Shown: positions 4,800-6,928 of the stretch, piece by piece | Numbering within the stretch: position 1 is the stretch's first letter | Layout of the letters: each line of letters begins with the position of its first letter | NCBI GenBank assembly: GCA_001871075.1 | Contig: MNUP01000139.1 | Span: 1 to 6,928, forward strand | Length of the DNA stretch: 6,928 bases | Direction of reading: 5' to 3' | From: Candidatus Desantisbacteria bacterium CG1_02_49_89 | GTDB lineage: Bacteria > Desantisbacteria > UBA1551 | Translations under genes and position numbers: made by a program | Notes under the pieces: model-generated | What the model was told of the DNA's origin: nothing | The model's database searches: none | Seen by the model: only the letters and a program-made list of their open reading frames with translations

Positions 4800-6469
4800 C
4801 GCGCCTGCCCGGATGCCCTTTTAAAAACACGGATTTTCGGATACATGTACCGGTAGTTATCGCTGGGGTCCTTATGATTGAACGGGATCCCGAAAACTCT
4901 GGGCGGGTTGCCGAACTCCCTGAGCAGCCCGTATCCTTTCCCGGAAAGCAGGTCGGTGCAGGCCTGAAAACCGCCGGGAGGGAATTCGGCCTCTCCGAGA
5001 ATAAAGTAACCGGGCCTTTGGGCATCAACCGCGCCGGCCATCTCGGCGGCCTGCTTGCCCGTGATGCACAGAACGTATTTTTTCCGGTTCAGGGGAGGAA
5101 TCTCGTACTGCCAGGGGTCCCTTCTGAGGCCTATGCTGCTTCCTGCCGGAATATTCGCCGCGATCCACTCCCCGGCTGCAGTCCTTGTGTTCCTGCTCAT
5201 AAAAACCCTGTCATAGGCAAAAGAATACAAAAACGTAAGCATCAGGGTAAAAATGAGCGCCGCGTTTCTGAGCGAAGCGTTTTTAAAAGCCTCCAGGCCT
5301 TTTACCGCGAGAACCGCCATGAAGGGAACGATGGCGAGAATATACCTGTCATAGATCAGGCCTGTGGACGCGAAAAGCATAAAAGAGAATATTACCCAGA
5401 ATAATATCAGCAGGTCCCCTTTCTCCTTCCCCCGCAGGGCAAGGAACAGGCCTGCCAGGGAAAGCAGGAGAAGCGGCAGGCCAAGCCCGTTATACAGCGC
5501 CTTTGAATAAAATATCGTCCCGGAAACCGGATGCCAGGCTCCCGTGACATTCCTTACGAAGCCCATCACCTCGCCGTGCGAGGTTACGATGAACGGAAAG
5601 GTGATCAGGAAAGCGGCGGCGCCGCAAAGATAGCTCAAAAGAACCTTTTTGCGGAACCAGCAGGCCAGCAGGTCCCTCAGCCCGCGCCTGCTTTTCAGAA
5701 AAACCGCGACCGGGACCGCCGCGATGACCAGCAGCCCCGGGTATTTGGCGCTGCCGGCAAGGCCGGCGAGGGCGCCGGCCAGAACGTACAGTCTGTTCTC
5801 GTCGGAATCCAGCAGTTTCAGGGAGAAATAGAAGGAAAAGATTATGAAAAAGACCTCGGTGACGTCCACCGCAACGTAATGGGCGTTGATCACGGAAAGC
5901 GGGACCAGCGCGGCGGCAAGCGCCGCCATCAATCCCTTGAAAACCCCGTACCTCTTCTTCGCGACAAGGTACACCATAAGGACCGTGAGGGCGGCGAAAA
6001 CCGCGGAAACCGCTCTTCCGGCGATATAGAACCTGGCCAGTTCCTCCGGGTGGGAATAGAAAAAAGCCAGGTCCGTGGTCAGTTTGACGAAACCGAGCGC
6101 ATATGCGAGAGCGAGCGCGATCCCGAAAAACCAGAAATACAGAGTTCCGTAGTAAAAATAGTGCGGGTTAAGATCCAGTTTTTTTATGTTCATATTGCTG
6201 AGGGACGCCAGGAACTGGGACTCATCGGGATGGTAGGTGCGCACCGGGTTAAATCTTGAACCGCTCATCTCTTCCCTGTACTGCGTCCTCGATCTTTCCA
6301 CTTTGTCCCGCGTTACCTCCGCCATGGACTCCCTCATCTCTTTTTCGCCGGTAAAGTAAAGCCTGTTGCGCTCGGCGCTGGGCACGCCCCAGTTGATCCC
6401 GAGGGTGTTCAGCGTAAAAGATAAAATTAAAATAAGGACTATTAAAACCTTTTCATTTTTCATCCGCAT
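4796..6469 (-). CDS. GT39/PMT-like (GT-C) membrane glycosyltransferase, paralogue A
   Basis: A 557-residue polytopic inner-membrane protein (about 11-12 helices, then a soluble C-terminal domain of about 130 residues). It is expected to use a lipid-phosphate sugar as donor outside the cytoplasm. Seen in order: helix 1 (VLIVLILILSFTLNTLG), GVPSAERNRLYF, a charged insert of about 40 residues, YHPDESQF with the likely catalytic D82-E83, NPHYFYYGTLYFWF from 101, VDVTEVFF about 202, DRYILAIVPF from 374, and C-terminal NTRTAAGEWIAANIPAGSS plus GLRRDPWQYE. The layout matches paralogue B throughout. The start is uncertain: the longest frame begins at 6487, but AGGGA at 6478-6474 supports the ATG at 6469 (4 nt away) or 6463 (10 nt away), giving an N-terminus of MRMKNEK or MKNEK. 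Any of these overlaps the upstream GT2 gene. The sugar and acceptor cannot be told from the sequence. Confidence 0.88.
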   Translation of the reverse strand: MRMKNEKVLIVLILILSFTLNTLGINWGVPSAERNRLYFTGEKEMRESMAEVTRDKVERSRTQYREEMSGSRFNPVRTYHPDESQFLASLSNMNIKKLDLNPHYFYYGTLYFWFFGIALALAYALGFVKLTTDLAFFYSHPEELARFYIAGRAVSAVFAALTVLMVYLVAKKRYGVFKGLMAALAAALVPLSVINAHYVAVDVTEVFFIIFSFYFSLKLLDSDENRLYVLAGALAGLAGSAKYPGLLVIAAVPVAVFLKSRRGLRDLLACWFRKKVLLSYLCGAAAFLITFPFIVTSHGEVMGFVRNVTGAWHPVSGTIFYSKALYNGLGLPLLLLSLAGLFLALRGKEKGDLLILFWVIFSFMLFASTGLIYDRYILAIVPFMAVLAVKGLEAFKNASLRNAALIFTLMLTFLYSFAYDRVFMSRNTRTAAGEWIAANIPAGSSIGLRRDPWQYEIPPLNRKKYVLCITGKQAAEMAGAVDAQRPGYFILGEAEFPPGGFQACTDLLSGKGYGLLREFGNPPRVFGIPFNHKDPSDNYRYMYPKIRVFKRASGQAR

Positions 6470-6928
6470 ACAGTCCCTGCATGTCATTGATTCTTATCTG
6501 CACCAGTTCCAGGAACGAGTTCAGGCTGTCCTTAAACAGGCGGACCTTCGTGGTGGAGGAATTCAGCCAGCGCACGGGAACTTCCTTGATCTTATATCCG
6601 TATTTCTCCGCCAGGAAGAATAATTCAACGTCAAAACCCCAGCGCTCCAGACGGCTGATGCCGTAAAGGCGGTGCGCGACCTCCCTGCGGTAGCATTTAA
6701 AACCGCAGTTGAAATCACGGACGATGCCCGTGACGAACGCTTTTGCCAGCATATAAAAGATCCTGCCCATGAACTCCCTGTGCCGGGCCTGGTGCACCTG
6801 CACGACCGAATCCTTCAGCTTCCGCGAACCCACGACGATATCGTATCCCTGGCTGAAATACGGAAGCAGCTTGTCCAGCTCCTCAAACGGCGCTGACAGG
6901 TCCGCGTCGGTAAAAAGCACGTATTTGC
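6453..6928 (-). CDS. GT2 polyprenyl-phosphate sugar synthase, ALG5/DPM1-like, N-terminus outside the window
   Basis: The C-terminal 157 residues of a GT-A fold family 2 glycosyltransferase. The frame is open to the window edge (KYVLFTDADLS), so the GTG at 6920 is an internal Val, not the start. TDADLS holds the DxD metal/nucleotide-sugar motif. Then come VVGSRKL, FMGRIFYMLAKAF, VRDFNCGFKCYRRE and RWGFDVELFFLAEKYGYKI, followed by EVPVRW. This order, with R-D-x-x-CGFK and R-W-x-F-D-V-E, is typical of ALG5-type dolichyl/polyprenyl-phosphate glucosyltransferases. About 80-90 residues appear to be missing upstream. The protein ends without C-terminal membrane helices, unlike GtrB or ArnC-type enzymes. 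Its likely job is to load a sugar (perhaps glucose) onto a polyprenyl phosphate at the cytoplasmic face for the GT39-like enzymes that follow. It overlaps the next gene. The exact sugar is inferred weakly from family resemblance. Confidence 0.9.
   Translation of the reverse strand, partial: KYVLFTDADLSAPFEELDKLLPYFSQGYDIVVGSRKLKDSVVQVHQARHREFMGRIFYMLAKAFVTGIVRDFNCGFKCYRREVAHRLYGISRLERWGFDVELFFLAEKYGYKIKEVPVRWLNSSTTKVRLFKDSLNSFLELVQIRINDMQGLYADEK
6474..6478 (-). promoter_or_regulatory. Shine-Dalgarno site inside the GT2 3' end, deciding the start of GT-C paralogue A
   Basis: AGGGA lies within the last codons of the GT2 gene, 4 nt before the ATG at 6469 and 10 nt before the ATG at 6463. The earlier ATG at 6487 has no comparable site and would add MTCRDC, so a shorter start and translational coupling to the GT2 gene are preferred. 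Confidence 0.55.

Noticed and set aside
5531-6259. Plus-strand open frame of 242 codons opposite the GT-C paralogue A
   Set aside because: Its translation is low-complexity, charged (E, G, R, Q-rich) and matches no family, while the minus strand encodes a clear membrane enzyme. It is an antisense shadow of codon bias.
6453-6920. GTG at 6920 as the start of the GT2 gene
   Set aside because: The frame stays open to the window edge with KY before it, and the GT-A N-terminal half is missing, so this Val is internal to a longer gene.

Overview
The window looks like a piece of an uncultured, probably diderm, bacterial chromosome. All real genes lie on the minus strand, coding regions are moderately G+C-rich, and the gaps are A/T-rich with short-period repeats. 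A RAYT-type transposase, GT-C membrane glycosyltransferases beginning with a conserved SAERN/HPDES region, and 8-nt intergenic arrays together remind me of candidate-phylum genomes such as Omnitrophota. That placement is a recollection and is not proven by the sequence.

Layout, reading right to left (the direction of transcription). A tightly packed five-gene module runs from 6928 to 1779. It contains a GT2 polyprenyl-phosphate sugar synthase resembling ALG5/DPM1 (5' end outside the window), a GT39/PMT-like integral membrane glycosyltransferase, an FkbM-family SAM-dependent methyltransferase, a second GT39-like enzyme paralogous to the first, and a four-helix EamA/SMR transporter resembling ArnE/ArnF flippase subunits. 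The first four genes overlap by 4-17 nt and the last follows after 25 nt, so they are probably one transcript. A 217-nt gap with two 8-nt repeat arrays and a 20-bp palindrome separates the module from ribBA, the bifunctional riboflavin gene (359-1561). A third 8-nt array begins 2 nt after the ribBA stop. The window ends inside a RAYT/IS200-like (Y1, HUH) transposase gene, of which the first 67 codons are present.

How the genes may work together. The module has the parts of a lipid-linked sugar pathway similar in logic to arnC/arnE-F/arnT: load a sugar on a polyprenyl phosphate in the cytoplasm (GT2), flip it (SMR-like protein), and transfer it to an acceptor outside (GT39-like enzymes). The FkbM enzyme could O-methylate the glycan. 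The sugar, the acceptor, and the reason for two paralogous transferases cannot be read from the sequence. ribBA is a separate housekeeping gene with its own strong Shine-Dalgarno site. I see no FMN riboswitch in front of it.

Most noteworthy: the tandem GT-C paralogues around a methyltransferase, with a nearly identical DNA patch in their C-terminal domains; a perfect internal Shine-Dalgarno placed before an ATA codon in the second paralogue; and three unrelated arrays of the same 8-nt period in the two gaps flanking ribBA.
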